64,000 nt of DNA, taken from Juglans regia (Eukaryota > Streptophyta > Magnoliopsida > Fagales > Juglandaceae). Below, piece after piece: positions 10,485 through 22,795 of this stretch. Made by a program: the position numbers and the translations under genes. The stretch covers positions 27,236,372 to 27,300,371 of the forward strand of contig NC_049901.1 of assembly GCF_001411555.2 (NCBI RefSeq), written 5' to 3'. The notes below the pieces were generated by a model. It worked only from the letters and a program-made list of their open reading frames with translations, had not been told where the DNA came from and did no database searches. Within the stretch, counting starts at the first letter, position 1; each line of letters begins with the position of its first letter.

Positions 10485-12906
10485 TGTAACAACCCAATCC
10501 TATATTTTTTTCAGGGATAAATTACAGATAATTTTGTTAAACTCAATAAATGAGTTAAAGCCCATTAGTGAATTTATAAGATATATATTTTTTTTATTTT
10601 TAAATTAAAGCTCCATCATCATCATCATCATCATCATTATTATTATTATTATTTTCTCTCTAAGCTCATGAGTCCTTTTCATAATAAAACTCTTCCCTAC
10701 CAGATTTTCTTCTATGAATTTCAAACAATTCACTCACATGCACATTCACGTCTCTTTTTATCTAGGGTTTTCATTTGGGTTCTCAATCATATATATATAT
10801 ATATATATATATATGGTACACTCACAAAAACTACTAGCCGCACTCCCCAAGTCCTCCACCGTGAATCTTCCTCTCATGCATCAAACCTATGCATGCACGG
10901 CTTCATTCGTTTCCTTCGCATACACGTTTATCACCTCTAGAGTTTTTTTTTTTTTTTTTCTCTTTTGTTTCTCACCCACCTATGTTTATAAAAATGCTTT
11001 AGCCCTCAAAGAAAACTCCACTGCCGCCCTACAGCCGTGCAGCCTCCATACATTGCCCGCGTCCACAGATTGGCCAGTTGCACCCAAGACCTCCTCCGTG
11101 ATGACCATCGTAAACCATAGAAAATAACCTCACTTGCCTAGTTGGTCCGCGTCGAATTCTTCACACACAACAAACTCACGATATCTCCATTGCCAGCCCA
11201 CACTCAGCCCCTTTAACACAGCACAAGGACCCCGAACGGAAGCCACCTAACGTGCTAGAAACCTCCATAACGCTGCCCTCCACCACCGTCGCTCGGCCAA
11301 GCCAACCACGTCCGGCAATATCCGCCAGCCCACCGCCCAACCATCACATTGACAATACTCTGTTTTACTGCATCGAAACAGGGGATTTTTTCTCCCCACC
11401 GTGAGCCACAACCCAGCCACCCCATGGCACCAACCTCCTCCACATCGTCACTGCACTGCTTAGAGACTGCCGCCCAACACCGCACGCCACAACAAGTCCC
11501 CACCCTTGCTTTGTAAGTTCATGCCGACCCTCTCCATGCATAGTCACTCACGGCATGTAGTTCTTCAATAAACATTCTCTCGTCTCTCTCACTCTCCGTC
11601 TCTCTCTCTTAGTTGCATAGTGGCCCACTCGCCGGAGTCTCTCTCTCTTAGGAAATATAGACTATTTTAGTAGTTTAGGTTTTTAAATAAAGTCATAGGC
11701 TTAATTAGAAATTTATGAAAATTTCATGTTTATTTTTATAGGCGACCGACTACGCGTTGAAAATAGTGGATTAGCATTGCAAGGTAAGTAGCATGATCAT
11801 ATCCTTACACGTATGTACGGTAAACTGCTTGTCTTTTTATAAAATATATTATGCACGTATGCCCTTCATTGGAAGCCTCTTTTTACGTATTTGAATGCAT
11901 GATTTTATGAGAAAGTTATTTCATGAAATTATTTATGAAATGCATGATTTTATGTGAGAGTTATGCATAAAATTATTTATGAAAAGTCATGATTTTATGT
12001 GAGAGTTATGCATAAAATTTTGTTATGGGAGAGTTATGCATAAAATTATCAATGAAAATTCATGAATTTATGCGAGGGAACATGTATCACGATATTTATG
12101 AAAGAATGCGTTTTTATTTGAAATCTATGATACGATATGACAAGTATGTATGTGATTTCTTTTGAAATCTATGAAATGACAAGTATGCAAGTATGATTTT
12201 GATAAAATATGTAACGGCCTATGTTATGATAAGAAGACGGTACCTACGTTACGAGCATATTGCATTGCCAGGTTGTGCGTGCTGGTAGTGCACCCAATAT
12301 GTTTTCCTTATGTATGGATTCCACAACCCACGACTACGGGCGGAATCAGAATCTATTTAGATTCACTAACCCTAACTCACGGGGGTCAACAGTGGGTAAC
12401 GGCCTATGATAAGTGAAAGATAAGTCCATGTTCATGTTCATGTTAGTTATATATGTATTTGTGAGTATGCACATTTTTCAAGAAACCTTGTATTTATTAT
12501 GTTTACTGTATGATGTGTTGTTTATTGAGTATTCGATTCATTTTAATTTGTTTTTATGTTTTTAAATTACCTAGGTGATGACTTTTATGAGGATGAGACT
12601 GCAAGTCAGGACTTGACCCCGGGAAGCGAGGCAGAGGCCTAGACAAATTATACTATGATTATTTCTATGGTTTAAAGTTTAAATAAATTATTTTGATAAA
12701 CACATGAGACTTCCTTATTTTTTTAAAATAAATGCTTCCGTAGACTCTATTTGGGATTTTCCGTATTTATTAAAGTTGTTTTATTTATGGAAACTTTTGC
12801 ATCTAGCGCGTTGTTAGAAAGAAAAAGTTTTTAAGTTCAAGTTTAGTAGTAGCACATTGGCTTCCCGAAAATTCTAAAATGTCTTTTTGGGAAGTGGGGT
12901 GTTACA
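10485..12906 (+). mobile_element. solo LTR 1 (long TGTAACA..TGTTACA LTR)
   Basis: The element begins TGTAACAACCC and ends GGGGTGTTACA. It is flanked by perfect 5-bp duplications ATGTA (10480-10484 and 12907-12911), as expected for LTR retrotransposon integration. At 2422 bp with no coding region and no internal PBS or PPT, it is best read as a solo LTR left by LTR-LTR recombination. Features inside are a (CAT)n(TTA)n run at 10616-10650, an AT run at 10790-10814, a pyrimidine-rich section near 11575-11650, an exon-like island at 11742-11783 and a second acceptor-like site at 12571-12574. The proposed Tekay/Del relationship is inference. Confidence 0.85.
11742..11783 (+). other. exon-like island in solo LTR 1
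   Basis: TTTTTATAG precedes this 42-base segment and GTAAGTAGC follows it, so it has both splice-type borders. It aligns with 5842-5883 of the container LTR and has the same position and borders as 16571-16632 of solo LTR 2. Function unknown. Confidence 0.4.
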
Positions 12907-13710
12907 ATGTAAGACGCCATGAAATACATAAAGTCAACATATTTATATGCGTCATAATAAGATAGTAATAATTATTGTGAAAGACAAGTAAGTTAAAATT
13001 GGTCTTATGTTATGGGTGGATGTGTAAGCCACGAACCTAAGCATGGTTCACCATATGTATGCTATGATGTATGGGGTGCCATGAATTTAAGCGTGGTTCA
13101 CCATATATTATGCTACGATTTATGTTGTCAACAACAATTTGGTTGACGTAGTATGTTGTGATGGCCACTAAGTGAAAGACAATATGAATAAGTTATGTAT
13201 GAACGATTTGAACTGCATAGAGTCAGTCATTCACACATCCATGTTACATGTCTTGCCATGATTATTTTTAATTCCGCCTATGTTACTGATGAATGATATA
13301 TATGCTATGTGTATGTATGACGATGCATGTAAGTTTTCTAAATTAAGTCTAATATTAGGCTAAGTTAAATTTACGATATGATGTTTTATGTTTTAATATC
13401 CCAGATGATGATTACGAGGCTACAGAGCAAGAGTGCCATGAGTAGATTATTCTTCTAGAGGCTTAGACATTGAATAAGTGTTAGTACCACATGGGCTAGT
13501 TATGATTAGACAATTGAATAAGTGATTTTGGCACATAGGACTAGTCTATATTATTTTATTACATTTTAGTTTTTAAAATTATGAATCTATGTTATGCTAA
13601 GTTAGTTTTATGATTCTATAAATGAGATATTTTTATGAAGTCGAGTCTCTTTACTGGCATTACGCTACGAATGTACGTAACATTTCATACCTACAAGAAG
13701 GGGTGTTACA

Positions 13711-14685
13711 CGAGATTAACTATATATGTATTTATATGTCTGTATATGTAAGTGTGCATCATGTGTGTGTGTCTATATATATATGAAATAATTAATGATT
13801 TATAAAATGAGTACACTTTGAAAATATTACAAAAAGTGGAGATATTAGTGTCAAAACATAATATTAAAAAAATCACAAACTTGAGTTGTGACACAAAAAA
13901 TATAAAGAAATAATAAGAGTAGAGAAATTATTAAAAATAATGATATTTAAAAAAATAGAGAATGAAAGGATATATTTAAAGTTACAAAAAAATTAAAATT
14001 ATATAAATACTTTTTAGATTTTATAATTAATTAAATAACATTTAGATTTCAAATTTACAAAATATCATCTAAATTTAAGAAAATTAAAAAATTGCCATTA
14101 AAATAGTTTGAAACAGAATAGGATTTGGAATGGCTGAAATTTGATCAGAATGGCTTAAATGGGTCAAAATTTAGAACAAACTAGAACAAGGAGATATGGT
14201 GTACAAGTATTACGCTGGAATGGAAAATCGAAAACTATGCATCAAACTCCTTGAACCCTTTCCACCTCCATGATTTGAAGTTGTCTCTTCATGTCCCATC
14301 AGACAACTACCTCTCATTGCAATGAGTAACTAGTGTACAACACCTTTGAATCTCCCGTGCATCTGCATATCTCAAAAGTCATTTCAAGATCCTTGATCTA
14401 CTTTCCCGCCTTCATAGGCCTTTCGTTCCTAAAAAATCCTAAATATTGATAGGCCTAGAATCGTTCATCTAAACAGCCCCTCCGTTTAGCACATTGGGGG
14501 TTAACTTGATGTAGTTATTATTGTTACGGAAAGAGCTCCTAATGCAGTTGCAGAACGTCTGTCATATGATTAATCGTCTAGGCTAAGGTGTAGCTCTCAT
14601 TGTTAGGTGTATGCTCATTCCCAAACCACCAAAATTTGAATTTGTGACGTCTCCATATTCCGTTTGGAATTGGAAGGACATCTGA
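13711..14685. other. AT-rich and unassigned non-coding DNA
   Basis: Nothing recognisable is encoded. 13720-13790 holds imperfect TATATGTA/GTGTGT simple sequence. 14200-14685 is more balanced in composition and may be an old transposon remnant, but both strands are full of stops and no motif could be named. The same unassigned sequence resumes at 17999 after the hAT-type insertion. Confidence 0.5.
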
Positions 14686-16570
14686 AGTATCGATAGAGGT
14701 GTAAATTCTAATCGGAAAATCGGACCAAATCGGCCCAAACCGGTGGCACTGGTCTGGTTTTGGACCGGTCCTGTCTGGAATTGGTTTCTAAAATGCCAAA
14801 ACAGGCCGGAACCAATCCGGTTCCTGTTTGATTTTTAGGATCGGACCGGACTGGTTCACTATAATATATATTTAAATTAATTTTTTTAATATTATATATA
14901 ATATTTTTTTATATTATATATGATAATATAAATTATAATTATATAAAAGATATTATATATAATTATCACTATGACCATATATTATTATATAGTATTAATA
15001 TCACTATTAGTAAACAGATTTTTTTAAAGCAGTTTTTATTTTTTATAAAAGATTTTTTATGACAAATTTTCATTTTATTAAAACCGAAAAATCAGACCAG
15101 AAACTGGTAAAACCGGAGGTACCGGTTTAGGAGGATAACCGGTGCGTAATCAGTTTTGGAAAATGCAAAACTGGTGCATACTGGTTCAGTCCTAAATTTT
15201 CTGTAACACCCCGTATTTTAGTGTAATTTTTTACTGAAGGATTTTTATTATTTATTCAAAAATTTATCCTCTTATTTTAAAATTGGTTGGATTTTTAGTG
15301 AGTTTATTTCTATGATTTTAATTTGTTAAATTGGTGAAAATTATTTTATTGTGTGCTTTCTTGATATTTATTTATTGTTATGCATTTAAATTGCTTTTAA
15401 TATTTAAATTAATCACTGGGTGATTTAATTATTTCAATTTGACTTTACCATTACGTTTAAATTATATTATTTAACTTATGGTCTTAAAATCGTTTCCGTT
15501 GGATCATTTTCGTGATCCAAGTTATGAGGATTGGACCTCATTTCTTTTCCCATCTTTTTCTTTCCTCTCCTTTTCTTTTCCTTTTTTTTTTTTTCTTTTC
15601 TCCTTATTTCCTTCGGTTTCTTTCTCTCCCGCGCGAGCCCGACCCTCTCTCTCTCCCCGTGCGACTTCGGCCTCCACCCAGCCCACCGCCGTCGAGCCGC
15701 CGTGGTCGACACCGCCCCCTCCATTTGGTTCCCCTGCCGCCGGCGACCTCACCCTACCAACCTCACTTCCATCCGAGCCACCGTTAGCCTCCACGCACGG
15801 CTTGAAGCCGCGGCCTTCACCTCCTTTGCGCGCCGCCGTCGCGCCACCTTTGGCCACCATCTTCCTACCACTTCATCCCTGACCTCTTGGCAACCCTTTG
15901 GACCCAACCCCAGCTCCGATCCGTCACCGGTGAAGCCCCACCAAGTCCATTTCCGATTTGTATTTTTGGCCTTAAACCACCATTTGCGCCGTCATCCACG
16001 GCAAACCACCACCACCATTGGCTTCACCGACCTCTCTAGGCCCTACCCTATCATTTTGGGATCTTCGTTTGTCTCCGTTGAAAAGTGGGTATTTGTGACC
16101 CACGGCCACAGTGTATTTTACACTGTGGTGTTGCTCAGACGTCGCCTTTTTCAGTTTCGTGATCCTTCGGAAATCATTATATAGCAATGTAAGTATTTTT
16201 TTCAAAGAATTCTCGTGAATTTAATGTATTTTTACACTAGCACATTACACTGTATTTTAATTGCTGGTTGGTTTTGCCGGACTGAGTCCGAGGAGTAACG
16301 GGGTTGATTGGATTGGGTGATGGAGTTGTTAGTATGATTGGTTTAGACTATGAGATTTGTTGGCTGTTCGGGTTTAAATATTGGTGTTTTGTGTATGACG
16401 TGGGTTGTGGTGGATATTGGTGATTTTATGAAGTAATGATATACTTTGGGATTATGAGGATTTTTAAGTTTTGAGAAATTAAGATAGATTATTTTAGAAG
16501 CTTAGGCTTAAATATGGAAATCCGTAATTGGTTGAAAACTTACGGAAATTGTGTGATTATTTTTTTATAG

Positions 16571-16632
16571 GTGACGATTATTAGTCGACTCAACATTTTT
16601 TGAAGAAATTTCTGAAAAGCTAAGAAGTCCAG
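16571..16632 (+). other. exon-like island in solo LTR 2
   Basis: TTTTTTATAG precedes and GTAAGCGG follows this 62-base segment. Upstream sequence (GATTATTTTAGAAGCTTAGG) also aligns with solo LTR 1 (GACTATTTTAGTAGTTTAGG), supporting homology of the whole neighbourhood. Splicing is inferred only. Confidence 0.4.
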
Positions 16633-17049
16633 GTAAGCGGGGTTCATATACTAGTTTTGCTTAAAAGAAATAAAATGAGGTTGACTTTGAAAATAAACGT
16701 GTTTGTTTTTGAAAAGAAATGAGCTGAAAACAACCTCAGATGTTTATTCTGCATATGCATAAATTCAATATAAGAGAAAGTGTTTTCTGTCATGACTGGT
16801 GTAGACATGAGCTAGTTTTGTGTACTTTGTTTCTGAACTATGTAAAAGAACGAATAAGGAATTCTAAAAGTTTTGTTATGAACAAATGAGAATATTTTGT
16901 TCATGTTTATCTCGAACATGTGAAATGATCTGAAGCCTTTCAGTGTTTTGTTTTGATATGATGTGTCATCTGAAAATCTTGGCATGAAGTTCTGATTCTG
17001 TATATGATTGTAATCGGATTTTCGATGAAATCCGTTCTGTTTCTGTTAA

Positions 17050-17293
17050 GGCCCAGCCACGGGTATAATGGTGGTTTATAACCCTACCACGGGGGTGAAA
17101 CATGGTATACGGCCCAGCCACGGGTATAATGGTGGTTTATAACCCTACCACGGGGGTGAAACATGGAAAATGGCCCAGCCACGGGTATAATGGTGGTTTA
17201 TAACCCTACCACGGGGGTGAAACATGGAATATGGCCCAGCCACGGGTATAATGGTGGTTTATAACCCTACCACGGGGGTTAAACATGGTATTG
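17050..17293 (+). repeat. 61-bp tandem repeat, 4 near-identical units
   Basis: Units start at 17050, 17111, 17172 and 17233 and share GGCCCAGCCACGGGTATAAT and ACCCTACCACGGGGGT. Differences are confined mostly to the last four bases of each unit. The uniformity suggests recent expansion or homogenisation. Confidence 0.95.
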
Positions 17294-20200
17294 TCCCGAT
17301 GTGATATTAAATGAATATAAGATTATAATGTTTCAGTTTAGAAATGTCAACGGATTCTATTTTTGGAATAAGTTCATTCTTCTGAAAATTTCGCTCTAAT
17401 GTTTTTGTACAAGTTTTGTTTCTACATTCTGAAAGTAAATGTTCTGTTCGGCTTATCAAATGTTATAAATGCTCATGTTTACATGCTAGTATATGCTCTC
17501 TGCTTACTGAGTTGTTGATAACTCACCCCGTTAATCTTCATAATATTTCAGATGACATCGATGGCTCAGCTGAAAATCAGTATTAGAGTCTATGGAGAAG
17601 ATTAGCATTGTTTTGTTGTTGGCTATCTCATGATATTAGTGTTGGTGTTGGAGGTTAATTATCTTTCTTAAGTTTGCTTCAATGGATTTAGATGGTTTAT
17701 GGATACTTATGTTAATGTTATATTATTTCTAGTTGTTATTTGAAACATGAAGAAGAGTTGATTTTATTTGGGTTGTTGGATTGAATATTGGATAGATGAG
17801 TTTATTTGATTTATTTAATTGAAGTATATACGTTCGATTTGAGGTTTGGGAAAATGGATAAATTCTTGAATTTGGAAGTACTCTAGCCTTGTTAGAGTTG
17901 ATTATCAGGTTTTATGAGTTAACTCTCCGGACCCTCGGGGTCGGGGTGTTACATTTTCTCTAAAACCGGGCCAGACTAGTTACACCCCTAAGTATCGAGA
18001 CATGTAACATAAGGTTATTTGCCCCCACTCATGATAGTTAAAGATGCAATGCACCTAGCATGCATCTAGCAATATACAATCTTTGAAACGGATAAATTTT
18101 TTCTTTGAGCAATACTATGCACCAAACTAATAACATCCTAAATGATTTTGAAACATATTACATAAAACATGAAAGTGATACATAACCACGATTACGGCCC
18201 AACACAAGTAGGGGTGAGATTCGGCCGGTTCGGACCGGAAAAACTTACCGGACCAAAATGGCAGGTCCGGATCGGACTGACCCAAGACTGGGTTCGATCG
18301 GTCTCAATCCAAATTCTATTGGACCAAAACTTTTCGGTCCGGTCCTGGTCCAGGGGTTTTTCACCCCAGACTGGGACCGAATAAAAATAAATATATATAT
18401 TATAATTTTTATATATTAATTATATAATAATTGTATATAATTAATTTTCTAATTTTTAGCTAACCTAATCCTATCACAAACTCACCATTAAGTAATTATT
18501 AACTAATACTAATATTTATAATTTTATATCAATACTAATATTTATACTAATACTAATAGTCTAATATGGTATAAAGAAAAATACTAATATTCTAATATAG
18601 ACTATAGTTATAGTTATACTAATATAGTTATACTAAATTCCTATAACTAATATTACTAATATATAGCTATACTAATAGTCTAATACTAATACTAATACTA
18701 TTATATAGTTATACGAATCATAATAACTAAATCACTACAAGTCTATAACTATATTTATTTAATATCAATGTATCATTATATATTCTTTAATGTATAACTA
18801 TAATATATAGTACTAGTATATATTAATATATTAACATATTATAAGATATTAAGAATTATAGTATAAATTATAATATATGTATAAATTTATAATAGTATGG
18901 ATAATTAAATTATTTATGCTTATTGCTTCATATACAAAACATAAAAAGTTGTATATGGCTCATTATGCATTAACTTAGAACTATCATAATACATTGACAT
19001 ACTCTAAGTTAGTAACAAAGTAATAATTAACATCATCAATATAATTATAACTAAACTAAATCACTATAACTATAATTATAACTAAATCACTATAAGTCTA
19101 TAAGTAAAAGTCTATTGTCTATATATAGTATTCATATCACTAATATGACTAATGACCATATCACTATGAGTCTATGACCATATATTATTGTATAGTATTA
19201 AAATCACTATTAGTATAGTATATAGTATTAGTATCAATGTATTATTATATAATATATAGTATTAGTATCACTATATCATTATAATATATTTATATATATA
19301 TACATATATACTATATGTAGTAGTAACACTATAATATAATAATATATAGTATTAGTATATGTTAATATATTATAAGAGTAATAGGCTTATAGCATAATAT
19401 ATGTATAATAGTATAGTATTAATATCACTATAACTATATATACCTAATACAATGATTTATTAATCATATAAAAATGTAAAAACTTAAAAGTTTAATATAT
19501 TGGCAATTATCATAGATTTATAATACATTGACATACTATAAGTTAGTAACAAATTAGTAATTAACATTTAACATCATAAATGTAATTATCATTAATGATT
19601 TTTTTAATGAGTTAGTTAAATAATCCACATTTAATAGTTTACTTAATTTTAGTTTTACTAATTTAAATATATATATTAATTAATATATGTGCCAAAAAGA
19701 TAAAAGAATCATAAGTGAAAAACATACATAATCTGCCAAACAATAAACGATGCCTTTTAGTACAAAATTGGACCTAAACAATGCCATTTAAGTCCCTGCC
19801 AGATGAATTCTGAAACTGGGTTGCGTGAAACAACGTCGTTTCATCACTTCATGCAACTCAGTTATTTTTCTTAAATTAACGTCCTTGAAACGGCGCCGTT
19901 TCGTTCCACCCCCCAGACTTCATCCCCCCTGATCCCCAAAACCATTTGATTCATTTCACAATTCCCCCCCCCCCCTCCTGTAAGAAAACCCTAGCATAGC
20001 GCATCCCCCCTCTCCAGCCCCTCCGTCGCAGCCCCCAGGTTGTCCTCTCCAACCCCTCCGTTTAAGTCTCTCTCTCTCTTTGCTTTTTTCTTTCTTGATT
20101 TTATTACAATCTGTGTTGTAGTCTGTAGACTTGTAGTTTGTGAATTTTTTTTTTTTGTTGTTGTTGCTACTACTGGAATGATTGATTTGCTATTGGTTTT

Positions 20201-20980
20201 TCAAAGAAATTTTTCGGTGATATTGTAGACTTGTAGTATGTACGTGTATAAAAATAATAATATAACTAGATCTCACATGCTCGAAAATAGGACCATGCTA
20301 GTTGGACAAGAAGGAGTTTTAAAGACAACCCATGCCTTTATTCAGTAGCCTTCTAATTTATCTACAAAGTCTATTTTAGATGGATAAATGTGGGACGAAA
20401 TTGACTGTGATGTAGGATTTCTTAGATGTTTAAGATAGAGATAGGGATTCATATATACCAAATTCAATTTAAAAGGAAGGAAAAAATAGCATTAAATGTC
20501 TATATAGAATTCAAATTGCTCAGAACTTTCACACAAATATTATTTATTGTTGTCAAGACCCATGCATCTGTTATGTCTATACTTTTAAATTGAATCTTTA
20601 CTCCTATTTATGGTTAATCATCAAACCATAGGCATAGATTCTCTAATCACAAAAACTAAAGCCACTCTTCTTAACCAAGTTGTTGTTGGTCGTCTAATAT
20701 CATCAAAACCACTCAAGCCCCACCCATTGTTCAAATCAATTTATGAGTTTGCTAGTAATTGCATCATAGAAGACATTTAAGGAACCACTTATCTCTTCAC
20801 CTTCCCATAGTCATAGACAACTTTTGTAATACCCAGAGCAGTAATCTTCCATCTAATAAAAGTAGCTTAATTACAAAAATAGGTACTGATTGACTAACAT
20901 GATAAAGGACCTCACTGAAGTTTTCTTCAAGGATTTTGAAAAGTCTAGAATATTGACTATTTGAATATGATTTTAATTAT

Positions 20981-21265
20981 GGGTGGGCAGCGGGCCCCGC
21001 CCCCACTGCACCGTCCCTGTGTGGCCGGGCAGATCCCCTCGTCTGCCAGATGCGGCGGGCGGGTGGCCCTATTTTTATTATATAATAATATATAAATATA
21101 TATGTATTTATATATATATATATATAAAACCCTAGGCATGAAACGAAGTCGTTTCATGCCTAGGGCTTTTTTTTTTTTTTTTACTTAATTACAAATAACC
21201 AAAAGACGTCATTAGGTCATCTGTTAAGAAACCCCATTCCCCGCGACTTACTCCCTCTCCCTTAG

Positions 21266-21299
<34 letters not shown>

Positions 21300-22795
21300 C
21301 TCTCTCAATCTCTCATCTCCTTCTCCGTCCAAGACTCTAACCGTTGTTGTCGTCGTTCCCACTACGCCGTTGCTATCACCGTCCACCTGCATCTCCTTCG
21401 CCGAATGTAAGAATCTTCTCTCACTCTCCGATTTTACAGTTTTGATTTTTTGTTGAGTTATGAAATGAAGATTAGAGGAAGGATGTGGTTTAATCGGAGA
21501 TGGATGATGAGATTGTGTTTGTGAATTGTGTGCTATGGAGACTCAATTGTGCGTGTGTTTTGATGATTGATGACTGATGTGTGTTAATTTTTCTGGGTTT
21601 GTGAAGTGTTTTGATGATTGAATACGTGATAGTGATAGTCATTTTGTGGGTTTCAAAATTCGAATTGGAATCCTAAATTAATTTAGGGGTTTCAAAGATA
21701 CCCCTAAATTAATTTAGGGTTTAATATTTTTTGGACATTACGAGGATTATATATATACTCTATATGTTTGTAGTCTTCTAATTACTTTGTTTAATGAAAA
21801 CTAATGATGCTTTTATTCATCTCAAGGTTTATTGCTCAATAACACTTGCTAGCATGTCATAATTCAATTAATAGGTAATATTTAATAGATTGAATTATGA
21901 AACCATTTAAAATATGAAGTGTACGTTAGATTTTTTCTTTTAATTTTAAAGTTTGTTCTTTCCAATTGAAGTTGTCTAATTATTTTGCTTGTATGCTTTT
22001 AAGCTTTTATATTTTCAATATACATATGATGAATCATAATCCTAAGGACCCAGTAATCTATGCTCATTTTCATCCCAATGAACCAATCTCATCTTGGTTA
22101 GTACTTTTAATATTTTGTATTTTAAATTTTTGTTTCATGTTTATAACTTTATAATTCTAATTTATTTTATTTTTAACTTATTAATATTGCAAGTTTTATA
22201 ACTTTTATGATCTCGATTCTCAGTCTCACAACAGTCAACACAACTTAGTGAACTCACCGCCACCCCAAATTGATCAAAATTGAAATGTTATGATTTTGTT
22301 AATTTACAATTAATTGTAATGTTCCTACAATAGTTAATAGTACAATTTGTAATATTTACTATTTTTAGATGAGTTTGTAATATTGTAATAGTTTATTAGT
22401 TCTCTTAATTTGTATAATAGTAATAGCTTAGTGCCTTAGTGATGATTATTAGTTAATAGTTAATAGTATTAGTTGAAACTTAGTATATAATTAATAGTTC
22501 TATCCATATAATTTATTTTTTGTTTTCATTTTTTAAATATATTTATTTTAGTAGTTAAATTTTGGGCAAAAAATGGCCCAAAAATAAGTTTAAATGTGTT
22601 TATGGGCCATTTTGGGCCTAGATAACTGAACTGGGCCAAAGACCCAGTTTGGGGAGGGGGAGGGGAGGATGAATGGAGGTCCACCCCATGCCCCATGCAG
22701 TGGATAGGGTACCCCACCCTCACATGGATGGGGGCAGAGGACGGGGAAACAATCCTCACCCTTGCCCATGAGGGGGTGGGGGGCGGGTAGCACCC
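20981..22795. mobile_element. non-autonomous hAT-type element nested in the hAT element
   Basis: The ends GGGTGGGCAGCGGGCC (20981) and GGGCGGGTAGCACCC (ending 22795) are imperfect inverted repeats. Flanking octamers TTAATTAT (20973-20980) and TTAATGAT (22796-22803) agree at seven of eight bases, a hAT-type duplication. The 1815-bp interior has no transposase. It holds a 17-bp-arm perfect palindrome near 21131-21166 and a CT microsatellite at about 21262-21298. The right end resembles the left end of the element at 47110 (GGGTGCTACC), so both likely belong to one family. Confidence 0.75.

Larger units (their letters stand above)
9886..13195 (+). repeat. about 295-bp tandem repeat, three units, the third split
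   Basis: Units start at the word GCATCTA at 9886, 10181 and 10474, so the period is 293-295 bp. Each holds the blocks AAAGACAAG, ATTATGTTATGGGTGGAT, GTGCAAGCCAC and TGGTTCACCATATATTATG. The third unit is cut after its first 11 bases by solo LTR 1 and resumes at 12912, ending near 13195. The array lies inside the container LTR, in the place where solo LTR 2 has its 61-bp array. Confidence 0.88.
5690..13710 (+). mobile_element. long TGTAACACCCC-type LTR, twice interrupted (container)
   Basis: This is a long LTR-like sequence split into three pieces: about 5690-5914, 9610-10484 and 12912-13710. It ends at 13700-13710 with GGGGTGTTACA, the same end as the solo LTRs at 10485-12906 and 15202-17953. 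Its left piece aligns with solo LTR 1 over the GGTAAGTAGCATGA(C/T)CAT block (5883 here, 11783 there). The non-autonomous retrotransposon at 5915-9604 sits in it, and solo LTR 1 sits in its tandem repeat. The left terminus (TGTAACACCC) was not found, so the start is an estimate. I infer a Tekay/Del-like chromovirus LTR from the termini and length; no coding region is attached. Confidence 0.6.
15202..17953 (+). mobile_element. solo LTR 2 (long TGTAACACCCC LTR)
   Basis: The element starts TGTAACACCCCG and ends CGGGGTGTTACA, a perfect inverted end, and is flanked by perfect 5-bp duplications TTTTC (15197-15201 and 17954-17958). It is 2752 bp and has no gag-pol. A pyrimidine-rich, GC-rich block (15530-15900) opens long frames on both strands. 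These are biased composition, with overlapping frames in several phases, and I do not call them genes. An exon-like island (16571-16632), a four-unit 61-bp array (17050-17293) and a TTTCAG-ATGA island (17546-17555) follow in the same order as in the other two long LTRs. Confidence 0.87.
14694..17990. mobile_element. hAT-type MITE with nested solo LTR 2
   Basis: Ends are TAGAGGTGTAA (14694) and TTACACCCCTA (17980-17990), near-perfect inverted repeats. Perfect 8-bp duplications AGTATCGA lie at 14686-14693 and 17991-17998, the hallmark of hAT transposition. Without the inserted LTR (15202-17953) the element is only about 0.54 kb and cannot encode a transposase. Subterminal sequence is rich in ACCGG/CCGGT words (14730-14850 and 15100-15190), a style shared with the larger hAT element starting at 18209. 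Confidence 0.88.

Noticed and set aside
15478..16184. Long overlapping frames (up to 217 aa) in solo LTR 2
   Set aside because: They lie in a pyrimidine-rich, GC-rich stretch, occur in three phases and on both strands, show no domain and sit inside an LTR with exact target duplications. Composition explains them.
17050..17293. Possible CRISPR-like array (regular repeats)
   Set aside because: Units are contiguous with no unique spacers, in plant LTR DNA. It is an ordinary tandem repeat. The same applies to 27762-28220 and 8270-8740.
20040..20228. 62-aa plus-strand frame with hydrophobic segment
   Set aside because: It lies in the pyrimidine-rich leader of a hAT element; T-rich codons produce the hydrophobic look.
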